A DNA stretch of 64,000 nt. Source: Ianthella basta (Eukaryota > Porifera > Demospongiae > Verongiida > Ianthellidae). The notes below the pieces were generated by a model. That model saw only the letters and a list, made by a program, of their open reading frames with translations, did no database searches and had not been told where the DNA came from. Position 1 is the first letter of the stretch. Each line of letters begins with the position of its first letter. Location: contig OZ025874.1 in the NCBI GenBank assembly GCA_964019415.1, positions 8,928,409-8,992,408 on the forward strand. Direction: 5' to 3'. This document shows, piece by piece, positions 31,478 to 42,617 of the stretch. A program made the position numbers and the translations under genes.

Positions 31478-32443
31478 ATGAACAACACTACCCTGCCTCA
31501 GGAGAGTGCTGCCTCCTTGGACAGTCCTGGCTTCATGGCCTATGCCATCCTGCTGGTTGTCATCACACTGCTTGGTGGAGTGGTGATTGCTTTCACTTTG
31601 TTTGCACTCACAATGGCCCGCTCTATCCCTCAATTACTTCGTATCTTCCTGATCAACCTCTTGCTGGCAGGGTTGGTAGTGGCAGTGGGAATAATCATTA
31701 CAGTCCTCACATCTGCTGTCCTTGTGGCAGTGGGACCAGAACAGCACAGACCCCCGCTTTACCTCTGCCGTGTGTACTTGTGGGTGTATGGTACTGGAGT
31801 GGTAGCAAGGTTGTGGAACTTAGCGGCATTTTCATTTTTTGTCTTTGCCATAGTGCGGTTTGGGAAGAAGACCATCAGCAAACGCTATGCTGCACTTGTC
31901 CTTCACATCCTCTGGATTGCACCATTGCTTATAAACCTCTTCATTCTCCTTCCTTTTGTGTACGAAGTACAGTTTGATGATGGTGTGGCCTGTTTCCCTG
32001 ACAACGACAATGTTATCATTGATCAAGCTCGTTATGTCTTCTTAGCCACATGGTACACCTTTGGAGGACTCATACCACTGACTGTCAGCATTGTTGTGCC
32101 CATTGTCTGCCTCTGCTACATTAAGAGGAACATTGTCACTGATGGGTCACAGTACCGCAAAGGAATGGCCAAGTTCTCCCTCTTCCTTGTCCTGGGAGGT
32201 ACCATCAATAGTGCAGCTCAGGTACTGCCATCACTATTGACACTCTCCTCAGCAGCATCTGGAGTGTATCTCAGTTACGGCTTTGCCACTGTCTCCCTAT
32301 TTCCAACTCCCATCATCATCATTGCCTACCTGAAGCCAGTTCAAGAGCAGGTCAAGAAGATGCTCACCAGTGCCATGTTGACCAAAGTGGCAAAAGAACC
32401 AGAGAGGAGTTCAAGCACTGTTGGGACCAACAAGACTGCATGA
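31478..32443 (+). CDS. Seven-transmembrane receptor, copy 5
   Basis: 321 codons from MNNTTLPQ. An in-frame extension upstream (CGPAQTS) is conserved between copies but probably untranslated, because CGCACAG before ACAAGT looks like a splice acceptor. The sequence departs from the others in TM3 (VYGTGVVARLWNLAAFSFFV) and keeps AIVRFGKK. The second loop has CFPDNDN and the TM5 entry is LATWYTFGG. The third intracellular loop is DGSQYRKGM and the tail is KEPERSSSTVGTNKTA. It is the first plus-strand gene of the right-hand array and forms a roughly 2-kb tandem unit with copy 6. Confidence 0.88.
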   Translation: MNNTTLPQESAASLDSPGFMAYAILLVVITLLGGVVIAFTLFALTMARSIPQLLRIFLINLLLAGLVVAVGIIITVLTSAVLVAVGPEQHRPPLYLCRVYLWVYGTGVVARLWNLAAFSFFVFAIVRFGKKTISKRYAALVLHILWIAPLLINLFILLPFVYEVQFDDGVACFPDNDNVIIDQARYVFLATWYTFGGLIPLTVSIVVPIVCLCYIKRNIVTDGSQYRKGMAKFSLFLVLGGTINSAAQVLPSLLTLSSAASGVYLSYGFATVSLFPTPIIIIAYLKPVQEQVKKMLTSAMLTKVAKEPERSSSTVGTNKTA

Positions 32444-33496
32444 GGACATGATCTGAGAACCATCTATTATATCTACAAATCATTTGCTACCTTTGATTAC
32501 ATGTCATTTTGTTCACAGGCTTACATGCATACACATACATTGCACAGACTCAGTATATTAATGACCTGAAATTTAACAATTAATGATCATAATTTCATTT
32601 CATACACATATTCTCCATGTAATATTCAGTGCAGTGTATAAGCTGTAATCATGATTGAAAAGATATCGGTGTTAATTTCAATGTCAGAGAACAGATGAAG
32701 GTCTTCACAAGCATGTGCTTCAAAGCATACAATTCACCTGTTCGGCCACATGCAGTACATCCACCCTCACCCATCACTGTCCAAGTGTAGGGAATGCTAT
32801 AACAGTGTGTGCACATCTGACGGCACATTTAGGTGTTTGTGGACACTACACAAAGTGCTGTGATTAGCTGATTGTTACAGTAGTCAAGAGGTTGATTGAG
32901 TTCCCATAAAACAAGCATGGATAGCACTACTTCTTGGTTGACACACTCTTGAAGAGTCCTGCCCTCCCGGGTCTTGGCCATCCAGGTGACTGTGAGACCA
33001 CTTGTAACAGGAGTGGCAATTACTTCTATTGTGTCTGCCTCACAGTAGTGTCCTGATCCATCCCCAGTACATGCAGTGCATTACACGACAGCTATACTTT
33101 AGATGTACAAAGGAATTATTCCACATCCATGTCACAGAATATATTAGTACATTTGTTTTACAGAATTGGATTCATTGCACTTTAATGAATAATTTGTGCA
33201 TTGCGGTTAATCAATAATTCTAAAGAAGATAAAGTTGAAAGCTATAGTAACCTCATTGTTTAATCAGTCACAATACATATTGAAACCACAGCACCTTCAA
33301 CTACAACAGATGTAAACAGCCCCTATACCTTATGTACATTGTGCCTACCATATATGGTGAGAACAATTAAACAGTCAACTATAGACATCAATATATTTTA
33401 TACAGTTGCATTGACGCAGGATCTACATTGAGGTATTCTAGATTGTGCAGTGACCCTTAACTTCTCAATTTTGACTGTGGTCCTGCACAGACAAGC
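32444..33496. other. Spacer between receptors 5 and 6
   Basis: Nearly collinear with 30370-31477 (shared CATTTGCTACCTTTGATTAC, TTTGTTCACAGGCTTACATG and others), so it is one unit of a tandem duplication. No coding sequence seen beyond the receptor flanks. Confidence 0.7.
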
Positions 33497-34474
33497 ATGA
33501 ACAACTCTACCCTGCCTCAGGAGAGTGCTGCCTCCTTGGACAGCCCTGGCTTCATGGCCTATGCCATCCTGGTGGTTGTGATAATGCTTGCAGCTGGAGT
33601 GATGATTGGGCTAACAACTGGGGCACTTTCAAAGACCCAGAGCATTCCCCAGCCACTTCGTCTCTTCCTCATTAACCTTCTGCTGGCTGGGCTGGGAATG
33701 GCAGTGAATGGCATCTTCATAACAGGCACATCTGCTGTCCTTGTAGCACTGGGACCAGAACAGCCTAAACTACATTACCTCTGTCGGGTCTACTTGTGGC
33801 TATATGCCATGTGTTCTGTGGCAAGGTTGTGGAGCTTGGCAGCATTCTCTCTGTCTGTCCTGGCAGTTGTGCGATTTGGGAAGAAGACTATCAGCATGTG
33901 CTCTGCTGCACTCTTCATCACCATCCTCTGGATTGTGCCTTTGGTTATAAGTCTCTATGTTCTCCTTCCTTATGTGTATGAAGTACAGCTTGTTGATGGT
34001 GTGGCCTGTTTCCCAGACAACAACAATGTCAGCATCATCCAAGCTCGTTATGTCTTCTTAGCCAATTGGGTTATTTCTGGAGGGCTCATACCACTGACTG
34101 TCAGCATTGTTGTGCCCATTGTCTGCCTCTGCTACATTAAGAGGAACATTGTCACTGATGGGTCACAGTACCGCAAAGGAATGGCCAAGTTCTCCCTCTT
34201 CCTTGTCCTGGGAGGTGCCATCAATAGTGCAGGTCAGGTAATCCCCGGCCTACTAACATTCCTCTCAGCAGCACCTGGAGTGTATTTCAGTTATGGCATT
34301 GCCACTGTCTCCCTCATTCCAACTCCTATTATCATCATAGTCTACCTGAAGCCAGTTCAAGAGCAAGTGAAGAAGATTATCACTTGTGGCAAGTTGAAGA
34401 CTGTGAAACATTCACAAAGGGCTATGAGGACTGTTGGCACTGATGAGACTGAAGTTAGGGAGACAGAGATGTAG
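33497..34474 (+). CDS. Seven-transmembrane receptor, copy 6
   Basis: 325 codons, MNNSTLPQ N-terminus (NNST sequon). TM1 (LAAGVMIGLTTGALSKTQS) and TM2 (GLGMAVNGIFITGTSAVL) are distinct. One residue is missing in the first extracellular loop (KLHYLCR against RPPLYLCR). VVRFGKK and CFPDNNN are present. From TM5 to TM6 ([20 protein letters not shown]) it is almost the same as copy 5 at DNA level while the N-terminal half differs. This suggests conversion or crossover within the gene. The tail VGTDETEVRETEM is unique. Confidence 0.88.
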   Translation: MNNSTLPQESAASLDSPGFMAYAILVVVIMLAAGVMIGLTTGALSKTQSIPQPLRLFLINLLLAGLGMAVNGIFITGTSAVLVALGPEQPKLHYLCRVYLWLYAMCSVARLWSLAAFSLSVLAVVRFGKKTISMCSAALFITILWIVPLVISLYVLLPYVYEVQLVDGVACFPDNNNVSIIQARYVFLANWVISGGLIPLTVSIVVPIVCLCYIKRNIVTDGSQYRKGMAKFSLFLVLGGAINSAGQVIPGLLTFLSAAPGVYFSYGIATVSLIPTPIIIIVYLKPVQEQVKKIITCGKLKTVKHSQRAMRTVGTDETEVRETEM

Positions 34475-34901
34475 TAACTCAACACAACTCCTTTAATTTT
34501 TACAGTTGCATACAGTAAGTTCTCATTTGCCATTTTGCTTGCAGAATGGCATATGTTCGTTTTTCTGGAATCTTATTACACACCTCATGTAGATAAGCAC
34601 CAATATGCAATTCTTGGAGCTGATCTTTGATTCTATTCAACAATTGCAATATTGCATGAAATTCAGAATACAATCACAGGTACCAGTACAATGTGACTGT
34701 CTATGCACGTATATTGCGGCCATTCATTACGTATGTTCTATTGTGCCTTTTCCTTCTATCATATGAAAGTCAAGAGGAACTTCCCTCATGTACAGTGCAT
34801 ACAGACCTACTCACTTCTATGCAAGGAAAAGGGCCACTGTATACATACTGTATACATACATACATGTATAGGTCCATAGGTCATCATCGTGGCAGGGAAA
34901 G

Positions 34902-35861
34902 ATGAACACCACTGACTTAGGCCCACTGAACAGTCCTGGCTTCATGGCCTATGCCATCCTGGTGGTTGTGATCTCACTGGTAGCTGGAGTGATTAATGGA
35001 CTGTTGATTGTGCTGCTCACATTGGTCCCATCCATCCCCAGACCACTTCGTCTCTTTCTCATCAACCTTCTGCTGGCTGGACTGGTAGTAGCCATGGCTG
35101 TAGCCTTGTCAATGGGCACCTCTGCTGTGCTTGTAGCAGCAGGACCAGAACACCCCAGACCCCCACTGTACCTCTGTCGAGCATATCTATGGCTATTTTC
35201 TGGAGGAACAGTAGCAAGATTCTGGAGCTTGGCTGCATTCTCACTTTCTGTCTTGGCAGTGGTGAGGTTTGGGAAGAAGACCATCAGCAAATGCTCTGCT
35301 GTACTTATCATCTCCACCCTCTGGATTGTGCCATGGTTCTTAAACCTCTATGTTCTCCTTCCTTATGTGTACGAAGGGCAGTTTGTTGATGGTGTGGGTT
35401 GTTTCCCAGACAACAACAATACCATCATCCCTCAAGCTCGTTACGCCTTCCTTGCTACATGGATCACATCTGGAGGGTTCATACCATTAGCCATCAGTAT
35501 CATCGTGCCCATTGTCTGCCTCTGCTATGTCAAAAAGAATGTTGTCACTGACGGGTTGCAGTACAAGAAGGGAATGGCTAAGTTTGCCCTCTTCCTAGTC
35601 CTGGGGGGTTTCATCAATGCCATTGGTCAAATAATTCCAGTCCTAATTGGAATTTACACAACAGGACCCGAAGTGTATCTCAGTTACGGCTTTGCCACTG
35701 TCTCCCTCCTCCCAACTCCCATCATCATCATTGCCTACCTGAAGCCAGTTCAAGAGCAGGTCAAGAAGATGTTTACAACAGTGACTTTTGGCAAGTTAAC
35801 CAAGGAAGCAAAAGATTCAAAGTTGACTACGAGCACTGTTGGCACCAGTGAGACAATGTAG
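34902..35861 (+). CDS. Seven-transmembrane receptor, copy 7
   Basis: 319 codons. Founder-type member of a subgroup with a shorter N-terminus, MNTTDLGPLNSPGF, in place of [16 protein letters not shown]; one NTT sequon remains. TM1 reads GVINGLLIVLL, so an Asn stands where class A receptors have N1.50. TM3 ends VVRFGKK, the loop has GVGCFPDNNN (the A of the left-hand genes is replaced by G), and TM7 has PTPIIIIAY. The tail TVTFGKLTKEAKDSKL is shared with copy 8. GTGGCAG eight bases before the ATG is a possible splice acceptor. Confidence 0.88.
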   Translation: MNTTDLGPLNSPGFMAYAILVVVISLVAGVINGLLIVLLTLVPSIPRPLRLFLINLLLAGLVVAMAVALSMGTSAVLVAAGPEHPRPPLYLCRAYLWLFSGGTVARFWSLAAFSLSVLAVVRFGKKTISKCSAVLIISTLWIVPWFLNLYVLLPYVYEGQFVDGVGCFPDNNNTIIPQARYAFLATWITSGGFIPLAISIIVPIVCLCYVKKNVVTDGLQYKKGMAKFALFLVLGGFINAIGQIIPVLIGIYTTGPEVYLSYGFATVSLLPTPIIIIAYLKPVQEQVKKMFTTVTFGKLTKEAKDSKLTTSTVGTSETM

Positions 35862-36129
35862 ATGAGAACTGAGAACATGCATACATGTATGTACACAGTA
35901 CATGTCAGTTAACTCCTTTAACTTCACAGTATATCGCACAGCTGTTAATGAAATCGAGTGTGTACAAAATTGCAGAATTATAGTGGTTTAGTATTTATTC
36001 TAAGAAAATTGACTGAAGATGCATGCACATGAGCATACAGCAACAGTCTCTCGTGAACAAACATGCCTCCCGAAAATTCCCACTCAGTCCACTCTGAGAA
36101 ATTGCAGTCAACTGTAGGCCTGTCCATTC

Positions 36130-36690
36130 TTGACCATTTCTAGAATTATTATACTCTTCCTCATCAAACATCTATTTGCTGGACAGATAGGGGTATATGA
36201 ATAAAGTCTACATAGCGGGCACATCTGTCATTCTTGCTGCACTGGGACCAGCCCAGACTACAATGCTCTGTTAAGTCTACTTGTGGCTATGCACTACATA
36301 TGATTTGTTAGCAGCATGCAAGGCTGTGGTACTTGGCAGCACTCTCCCTTTCTGTCTGAGCTGTTGTGCATGTGGTTTGGGAAGAAGACCATGCACCAGA
36401 CTGTACTGCGCCGCACTTTTCACCACCATCATCTAGATTGTTACAATGCCAGTAAGTGCAACCTTCTGCATGCTTCCTTATGCGTGTTTGAAGTACAATT
36501 TGTCAGTGTGGTTGCCTGTTTCCCTGACATCAGCAATACCTACCATCATATTTGGCTGCTGGTATCTCCGTGCCACAATTGGAGGGTTCACACCATGCAA
36601 TGACTCTGTATTGCTGTTCCCATTCATTGACTGCCTCTGCTACGTATACTGGAATGACAGGACTACTGTTGACCTGCAACATTGATGGCC
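36130..36690 (+). pseudogene. Degraded receptor copy
   Basis: Scattered receptor words persist in broken frames: CTCTTCCTCATCAA (TM2), GCACTGGGACCAGCC, TTTGGGAAGAAGACCAT (the FGKKT motif at the TM3 end), TGTTTCCCTGACA (CFPD) and ACTGCCTCTGCTA (TM5 end). It has many indels and stops. Older than copies 4 and 17. Confidence 0.7.
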
Positions 36691-37138
36691 TGCTCCTCCT
36701 AGGGGACAAGGTATAGGGAGAAATTGGCCATTTGCATGCATGTGCATAGTACTGCACATCTTCACTGCCATTTGCTTACAAGATTGGCAATCTGTTGTTC
36801 TGCATCTCATGCAGTGTGCCTCATTTATGCACCTATAGAGAATACCTGAAACTGTATGATCCTTGATTCTTTCATTCTACAGTTGAGACAGCATGAGATA
36901 ATGCATGCAATGCAATATGCATGACTATCTCATGCAGCTGATCACACTGGTCCGTTGTTATGCATTGCAATATTGCATTTTATTGAATTCGAAGTCGTGC
37001 ACTTCCTTCTGTCCTACAAATAGCTGAACTTAGGAGGAAACTTTCAGTATGATTTGAAGAAAAGCTTAAAGAAGGACAATGACATTCAGTGACACACTTC
37101 GAGCTGGAGTTAAGTGGTCATTTTCTTGTGAGACAAGA

Positions 37139-38098
37139 ATGAACACCACTGACTTTGGCCCACTGAATGGTCCTGGCTTCATGGCCTATGCCATCCTGGT
37201 GGTTGTGGTCACAACTGCAGGTGGAGTGATTAATGGACTGTTGGTTGTGCCGCTCACATTGGCCCCATCCCTTCCCCAGCCAATTCGTCTCTTTCTCATC
37301 AACCTTCTGCTGGCAGGACTTGTAGTAGCAATGGCTTTGGTCCTCTCAATGGGCACCTCTGCTGTGCTTGTAGCAGTGGGACCAGAACACCCCAGACCCA
37401 CACTGTACCTCTGTCGAGCATACTTATGGCTGTATGCTGGAGGAGCGGTAACAAGATTGTGGAACTTAGCAGCATTCTCACTGTCTGTCCTGGCAGTGGT
37501 GAGGTTTGGGAAGAAGACCATCAGCAAGCACTGTGCTGTACTTATCATCTCCACCCTCTGGATTGTGCCATGGTTTTTAAGTCTCTACATTCTCCTTCCT
37601 TATGTGTATGAGGTACAGTTTGTTGATGGTGTGGGTTGTTTCCCAGACAACAACAATACCATCATCCCTCAAGCTCGTTTCACCTTCCTAGCCATATGGA
37701 TCTTGTCTGGAGGGTTCATACCATTAGCCATCAGTATCACTGTGCCCATTGTCTGCCTCTGCTATGTCAGAAAGAGTGTTGTCACTGATGGGTTGAAGTA
37801 CAGGAAGGGAATGGCTAAGTTTGCCCTCTTCCTAGTCCTGGGTGGTTCCATCAATGTCATTGGTCAGATACTCCCAGTCCTTCTTGGATATTATGCAGCA
37901 GGACCTGGAGTGTATCTTGGTTACGGCTTTCCTGCTATCTCCCTCCTCCCAACTCCCATCATCATCATTGCCTACCTGAAGCCAGTTCAAGAGCAGGTCA
38001 AGAAGATGTTTACAACAGTGACTTTTGGCAAGTTAACCAAGGAAGCAAACAATGCTAAGTTGACTACGAGCACTGTTGGCACCAGTGAGACAATGTAG
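37139..38098 (+). CDS. Seven-transmembrane receptor, copy 8
   Basis: 319 codons, MNTTDFGPLNGPGF subgroup. TM1 reads TTAGGVINGLLVVPLTLAPS. The loop is CFPDNNNTIIPQARF, intracellular loop 3 is RKSVVTDGLKYRKGM, and TM6 is GGSINVIGQILPVLL. The tail and about 30 bp of 3' flank follow copy 7 (FGKLTKEAN, TSTVGTSETM), so copies 7 and 8 share a 3' half. The 5' half and the upstream element GAGCTGGAGTTAAGTGGTCA match copy 9 instead. An upstream in-frame ATG at 37079 adds 20 residues without homologues; TTGTGAG before ACAAGAATG is more likely an acceptor. Confidence 0.87.
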   Translation: MNTTDFGPLNGPGFMAYAILVVVVTTAGGVINGLLVVPLTLAPSLPQPIRLFLINLLLAGLVVAMALVLSMGTSAVLVAVGPEHPRPTLYLCRAYLWLYAGGAVTRLWNLAAFSLSVLAVVRFGKKTISKHCAVLIISTLWIVPWFLSLYILLPYVYEVQFVDGVGCFPDNNNTIIPQARFTFLAIWILSGGFIPLAISITVPIVCLCYVRKSVVTDGLKYRKGMAKFALFLVLGGSINVIGQILPVLLGYYAAGPGVYLGYGFPAISLLPTPIIIIAYLKPVQEQVKKMFTTVTFGKLTKEANNAKLTTSTVGTSETM

Positions 38099-38933
38099 AT
38101 AGGAATTAATCGATTCATGTGTGCAATACTGGTCAATTACAGTACATCCTTTAACTTCACAGTATACTCCCTCTCTTAGTTCATGCAATAATTTGTTTCA
38201 AAATTGCATATGAACTTTCAGCATAATTATTATGCAGTAGACTGAGGTACATTACCAGCTTTTCAATAATGTATTACATTTCATCATGTCATGTTTACAC
38301 CTTATACCATGCATGTAGTGTTTAATGTTGGCTAGCTCTGTGATCATGAGTGAATGGACTGGCGTTTAGCTACATCAGAGAGAAGCGACTGAAGGTCCAG
38401 ATGAGTGTATGTACAGTACTGTGTGTGCCAACAGATCACTCATCCACATGCAAACAACGCTCTCCCTAGTTGTCACATCCTTCCACTACACTCTGTAGGA
38501 TGCAGTCTCAACTACGTATATATAGGATGGATGCATCTGACCTGACTATAGTTTGGTCCGTTAACAGTGTTACGTACGTACGTATATAATGCACAAGTGG
38601 ATATTTGTGCAGTCGTGCCATTTCCTTCTGTCCTACGGTAAATGGTCGGGAGGAAGCTTTCAGTATGCATTAAATGCATTAAATGAAAAGTGAAAGGACA
38701 ATGACAGCAATTGAAACTACTCACTAGGTGGTGCACTGTGCGTGTATGCACTGGATTCCTGCTTAATGCACACACACTACATATATATATTAGGAAATGC
38801 ACCACATGCGTATACCTGCATATATAACTATATAATATGTATAGGTCTGTACTGTGATTTAACACAGATGTTCACTATAGGCTGTATACGTACTTGAGCT
38901 GGAGTTAAGTGGTCAGTGTATCACGAGACAAGA

Positions 38934-39881
38934 ATGAACACCACTGACTTTGGCCCACTGAATGGTCCTGGCTTCATGGCCTATGCCATCCTGGTGGTTG
39001 TGATCACAACTGCAGGTGGAGTGATCAATGGACTGTTGGTTGTGCCGCTCACATTGGCCCCATCCCTTCCCCAGCCAATTCGTCTCTTTCTCATCAACCT
39101 TCTGCTGGCAGGACTGACAGTGGCAATGGCATTGGTCTTCTCAATGGGCACCTCTGTTGTGCTTGTAGCAGTGGGACCAGAACAGCTCAGGCCCCCACTG
39201 TACCTCTGCCGAGCATATCTATGGCTATATGCAGGAGGAGCGGTAACAAGATTGTGGAGCTTGGCAGCTTTCTCACTTTTTGTCTTGGCAGTGGTGAGGT
39301 TTGGGAAGAAGACCATCAGCAAGTGCTCTGCTGCACTTATCATCTCCACCCTCTGGATTGTGCCATGGTTCGTAAGCCTCTACATTCTCCTTCCTTATGT
39401 GTATGAAGTGCAGTTTGTTGATGGTGTGGGTTGTTTCCCAGACAACAACAATACCATCATCCATGAAGCCCGCTATGCTTTCCTCGCAACATGGATCACA
39501 TCTGGAGGGTTCATACCATTAGCCATCAGTATCACTGTGCCCATTGTCTGCCTCTGCTCCGTCAGAAGGAGTGTTGTCACTGAAGGGTTGCGACAGAGGA
39601 AAGGAATGGCTAAGTTTGCCCTCTTCCTAGTCCTGGGTGGTTCCATCAATGTCATTAGTCAGATACTCCCAGTCTTACTTGGAATTTATGCAGCAGGGCC
39701 CGGAGTGTATCTTGGCTACGGCTTTCCTGCTGTCTCCCTCCTCCCAACTCCCATCATCATCATTGCCTACCTGAAGCCAGTTCAAGAGCAGATCAAATCA
39801 ATGTTCACAACACTGACTCATGGCAGGTTGACAAAGGATACCGAATACTCGAGGTTGACCATGAGCACGGAGTCAGACTGA
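38934..39881 (+). CDS. Seven-transmembrane receptor, copy 9
   Basis: 315 codons, MNTTDFGPLNGPGF subgroup, 5' half close to copy 8. Intracellular loop 3 is different: CSVRRSVVTEGLRQRKGM, shared with copy 14 (ESIVTEGLRQRKGM type) rather than copy 8, and the tail LTMSTESD is also that of copy 14. The gene therefore combines a copy 8-like front with a copy 14-like back. VVRFGKK, CFPDNNN and PTPIIIIAY are all kept. The loop reads NTIIHEARYAFLATW, with a charge (E) not seen in most copies. Confidence 0.87.
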   Translation: MNTTDFGPLNGPGFMAYAILVVVITTAGGVINGLLVVPLTLAPSLPQPIRLFLINLLLAGLTVAMALVFSMGTSVVLVAVGPEQLRPPLYLCRAYLWLYAGGAVTRLWSLAAFSLFVLAVVRFGKKTISKCSAALIISTLWIVPWFVSLYILLPYVYEVQFVDGVGCFPDNNNTIIHEARYAFLATWITSGGFIPLAISITVPIVCLCSVRRSVVTEGLRQRKGMAKFALFLVLGGSINVISQILPVLLGIYAAGPGVYLGYGFPAVSLLPTPIIIIAYLKPVQEQIKSMFTTLTHGRLTKDTEYSRLTMSTESD

Positions 39882-40204
39882 CACAACAGATGAATAATGA
39901 GCATAAATGTACATAGTAGTAAATGCTAACTACACTGTCCCTAAACTCTCACTTGCATTGTAATTGATCACACAGTACTACATTCATTCATTAACAGGGT
40001 TGCAGTCACATAATTTTATAAATTTTATAGAGTGTATGTTGACCAGTTAAAATGTAGGACCATGTATGTTCAAGTATAATTCTACCATGTATACCTAAGT
40101 ATAAAAGTCTACATATGCCCTCTGTACATGTGATGTATCCAGTGCATGAAGCAATGCTTTTGTTTCAGAGGACTGATTGAAGACTGCCTCCCATAACGTG
40201 CCAG

Positions 40205-40370
40205 CAAGTACAAATCACTGCACCAACTGCCTTAGTTACCAGAGTTATAAAAGATCTTGTTAACTTGCAATAACAGCTTACTTAACATGGTTTAACAGAG
40301 TTGTAAGTTACTAAATACTCAACACTGTTAACCCAAGTAATGAATGTATAATCATATTCATAATATCAAT

Positions 40371-40372
<2 letters not shown>
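40205..40372 (+). repeat. Dispersed repeat, copy 1 of 3
   Basis: About 165 bp (ACTGCCTTAGTTACCAGAG ... TAATATCAATATTG) recur inverted at 47828-48000 and truncated at 60902-60985. The copy at 40205 ends in a TG microsatellite. No coding capacity. Confidence 0.7.
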
Positions 40373-40412
<40 letters not shown>

Positions 40413-40471
40413 CCCGTACACACACGCCCAACGTCCCTAGTGGGACATGGGGAACAGAGGAGGAGGAGGAG

Positions 40472-40519
<48 letters not shown>

Positions 40520-40528
40520 ATGTGCATG
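40373..40528 (+). repeat. Paired (TG)n microsatellites
   Basis: Two pure or nearly pure TG runs are separated by about 60 bp that includes (GAG)n. Confidence 0.9.
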
Positions 40529-41660
40529 TGTGCCATATATAATTAGTAATGTGACATAGCATTCATATCTATAAGAGTGCCTATTTTATGCTGATATTGC
40601 TGGCTATATTACAGTATATATTTTGATATGTACACACAATTGTATAGTATTGCAATTTGAAAGTATTGAGGTAAGCAACTTTACAGTCTGTGTACTAATG
40701 ACTAGCGTGATGCATGTAATTGGAATTTGCATAAATGGAATTAGTGTTAATTGGATATATTAGCGAGTAGACATGTGTTTTATAGCCAGGGCTGCCAAGA
40801 TAAGACTCATCAGTTTGCCTCAGGTACTCTTGTGAGGTGGCCCCAGTCTTTCACAACAAATGTCTGTGAGAGCACTCCATCCCTAATCCACGTGTCCCTG
40901 GCCCCCAATAATGATCTGAGCAGGCCTTATATACTGTTCACAGCCATACACCTCTATACCATTCATGTATTGGTAGTGAATGGTCATGTTGCTTATACAG
41001 ATGGAATGGTTGTGTCAGTGTTGATGCTCACCACTCCTTCCAATCTGCAGGCATGCAGGGTAAGGAGAGGAGCGGTATCACACATAATAAAGTCATGTAT
41101 GTATGTGTGTGTGTGTAGAATGGATTCATTGAGTGCACTAAACTATTGGTGCATGGGATGATGCATGCATGGTTACTTCATACACCCAATGTACAGATTC
41201 ATGTGGTCAAATACATACTAGCCATTCTCATGCATCTTCCTGGCCTGTAATGTAAGCTAAGCTGCATGAATTCCATTGTAGCCATCTCAAAATCCACCAT
41301 GTAGCTAGCTATGTGATACCATTCGATCCCTTCCAGTATGTATACCTGGGAGCTGGCTCACAGCAATGTGCTTGAACAGCCAATTAAATATACAAGGCAG
41401 CTAAGAGTTAACCTTTGTGCACAATATATAATTATGCTATTCAGTTCATACGCATGATTATGTAATATGATGATCGATGCCATTATTAGTGAAGACACAC
41501 ATTGCAAGTACAGAGTAAATGATGAAATACACTGGTTAGGTTAACTGGTTGTACATAGTTTGTAATGCAAGCTAACATACGTAGCTTTCACGCAGTAGTG
41601 TAATATGCATTGAGCCTTAACTATTATAAATGGCATGGCTACAGTGTCCAGCGCTATGTA

Positions 41661-42617
41661 TCAGGCCTTGTAGTCAACTTCTCCAGTCTCAGAGGTATTC
41701 CTGGTCACTTTTAGTTCTTTTGTTGCTTTTGTCAACCTGTCACAAGTGAACATCTTCTTGACCTGCTCTTGAACTGGCTTCAGGTAGGCAATGATAATGA
41801 TGGGAGTTGGGAGGAGGGAGACAGTGGCAAAGCCGTAACTGAGGTACAAGCCAGGTGCCTCTGAGTAGTATGCTGTTGCACCTGGGATGAGTTGTCCCAA
41901 TATACCAATGACACCTCCTGCCACAAGAAAGAGGGAGAACTTGGCTATTCCCTTCATGTATTGCCCCTCTTCAGTGACAACATTTCTTTTGATGTAGCAG
42001 ATGCAGACAATGGGCACAGCAATGCTGATTGTCAGTGGAATGATACCTCCAGAAATGGCCCAATTGGTAAAGAGAGTGTACTGAGCTTCAATGAAGAGGG
42101 TTTTGTTAGTGTCTGGGAAACAACCCACACCCTGGACAAACTGTGATTCAAATACGTAAGGAATGAGTGTGTCAAAGTTTATAACCAATGGCACAATCCA
42201 GAGGATGGTGATGAAGAGTGCAGCATAGCACTTGTTGATGGTCTTCTTCCCAAATCGCACAATTGCCAGGATGGATAGGGAAAATGCAGCTAAATTCCAC
42301 AGTCTTGCCACTGCTCCTACACCATACAGCCACAAATACACTCGACAGAGGTACGGTGGTCTCGGCTCATGTGGTCCCACTGCTACAAGAACAGCAGACG
42401 TCCCCATTGAGAGGACCACACTCACTGCCACTACCAGTCCTGCTAGCAGTAGGTTGATGAGGAACAGTCGAAGTGGACGGGGGATGGAGCGGACCAGTGT
42501 GAGTGCCACAACCATGAGTCCAATCATTGCTCCAGCTACCAGTGTGATCACAACCAGCAGGATGGCATAGGCCATGAAGCCAGGACTGTTCAGTGGTCCT
42601 GAGTAAGTGTTATTCAT
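41661..42617 (-). CDS. Seven-transmembrane receptor, copy 10
   Basis: 318 codons, N-terminus MNNTYSGPLNSPGF (a variant of the short-N-terminus subgroup). The first extracellular loop is shortened (HEPRPPYLCR). TM3 base [12 protein letters not shown], loop [28 protein letters not shown]6 GGVIGILGQLIPGAT, tail TRNTSETGEVDYKA. In loop and TM5 it resembles the minus-strand left-hand genes (NWAISGG) more than its plus-strand neighbours, so it may be an older lineage. TTGTGAG lies 5 bp before its ATG as a possible acceptor. Confidence 0.88.
   Translation of the reverse strand: MNNTYSGPLNSPGFMAYAILLVVITLVAGAMIGLMVVALTLVRSIPRPLRLFLINLLLAGLVVAVSVVLSMGTSAVLVAVGPHEPRPPYLCRVYLWLYGVGAVARLWNLAAFSLSILAIVRFGKKTINKCYAALFITILWIVPLVINFDTLIPYVFESQFVQGVGCFPDTNKTLFIEAQYTLFTNWAISGGIIPLTISIAVPIVCICYIKRNVVTEEGQYMKGIAKFSLFLVAGGVIGILGQLIPGATAYYSEAPGLYLSYGFATVSLLPTPIIIIAYLKPVQEQVKKMFTCDRLTKATKELKVTRNTSETGEVDYKA

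Larger units (their letters stand above)
39882..41660. other. Spacer between receptors 9 and 10
   Basis: Holds a dispersed repeat (40205-40372), two (TG)n runs and otherwise AT-rich sequence. A 136-codon open frame at 40751-41161 has an acceptor-like TTTTATAG at about 40787 and a GTAAGG donor-like site near 41059, with no recognisable protein similarity. It is left as an unsupported exon candidate. Confidence 0.5.
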
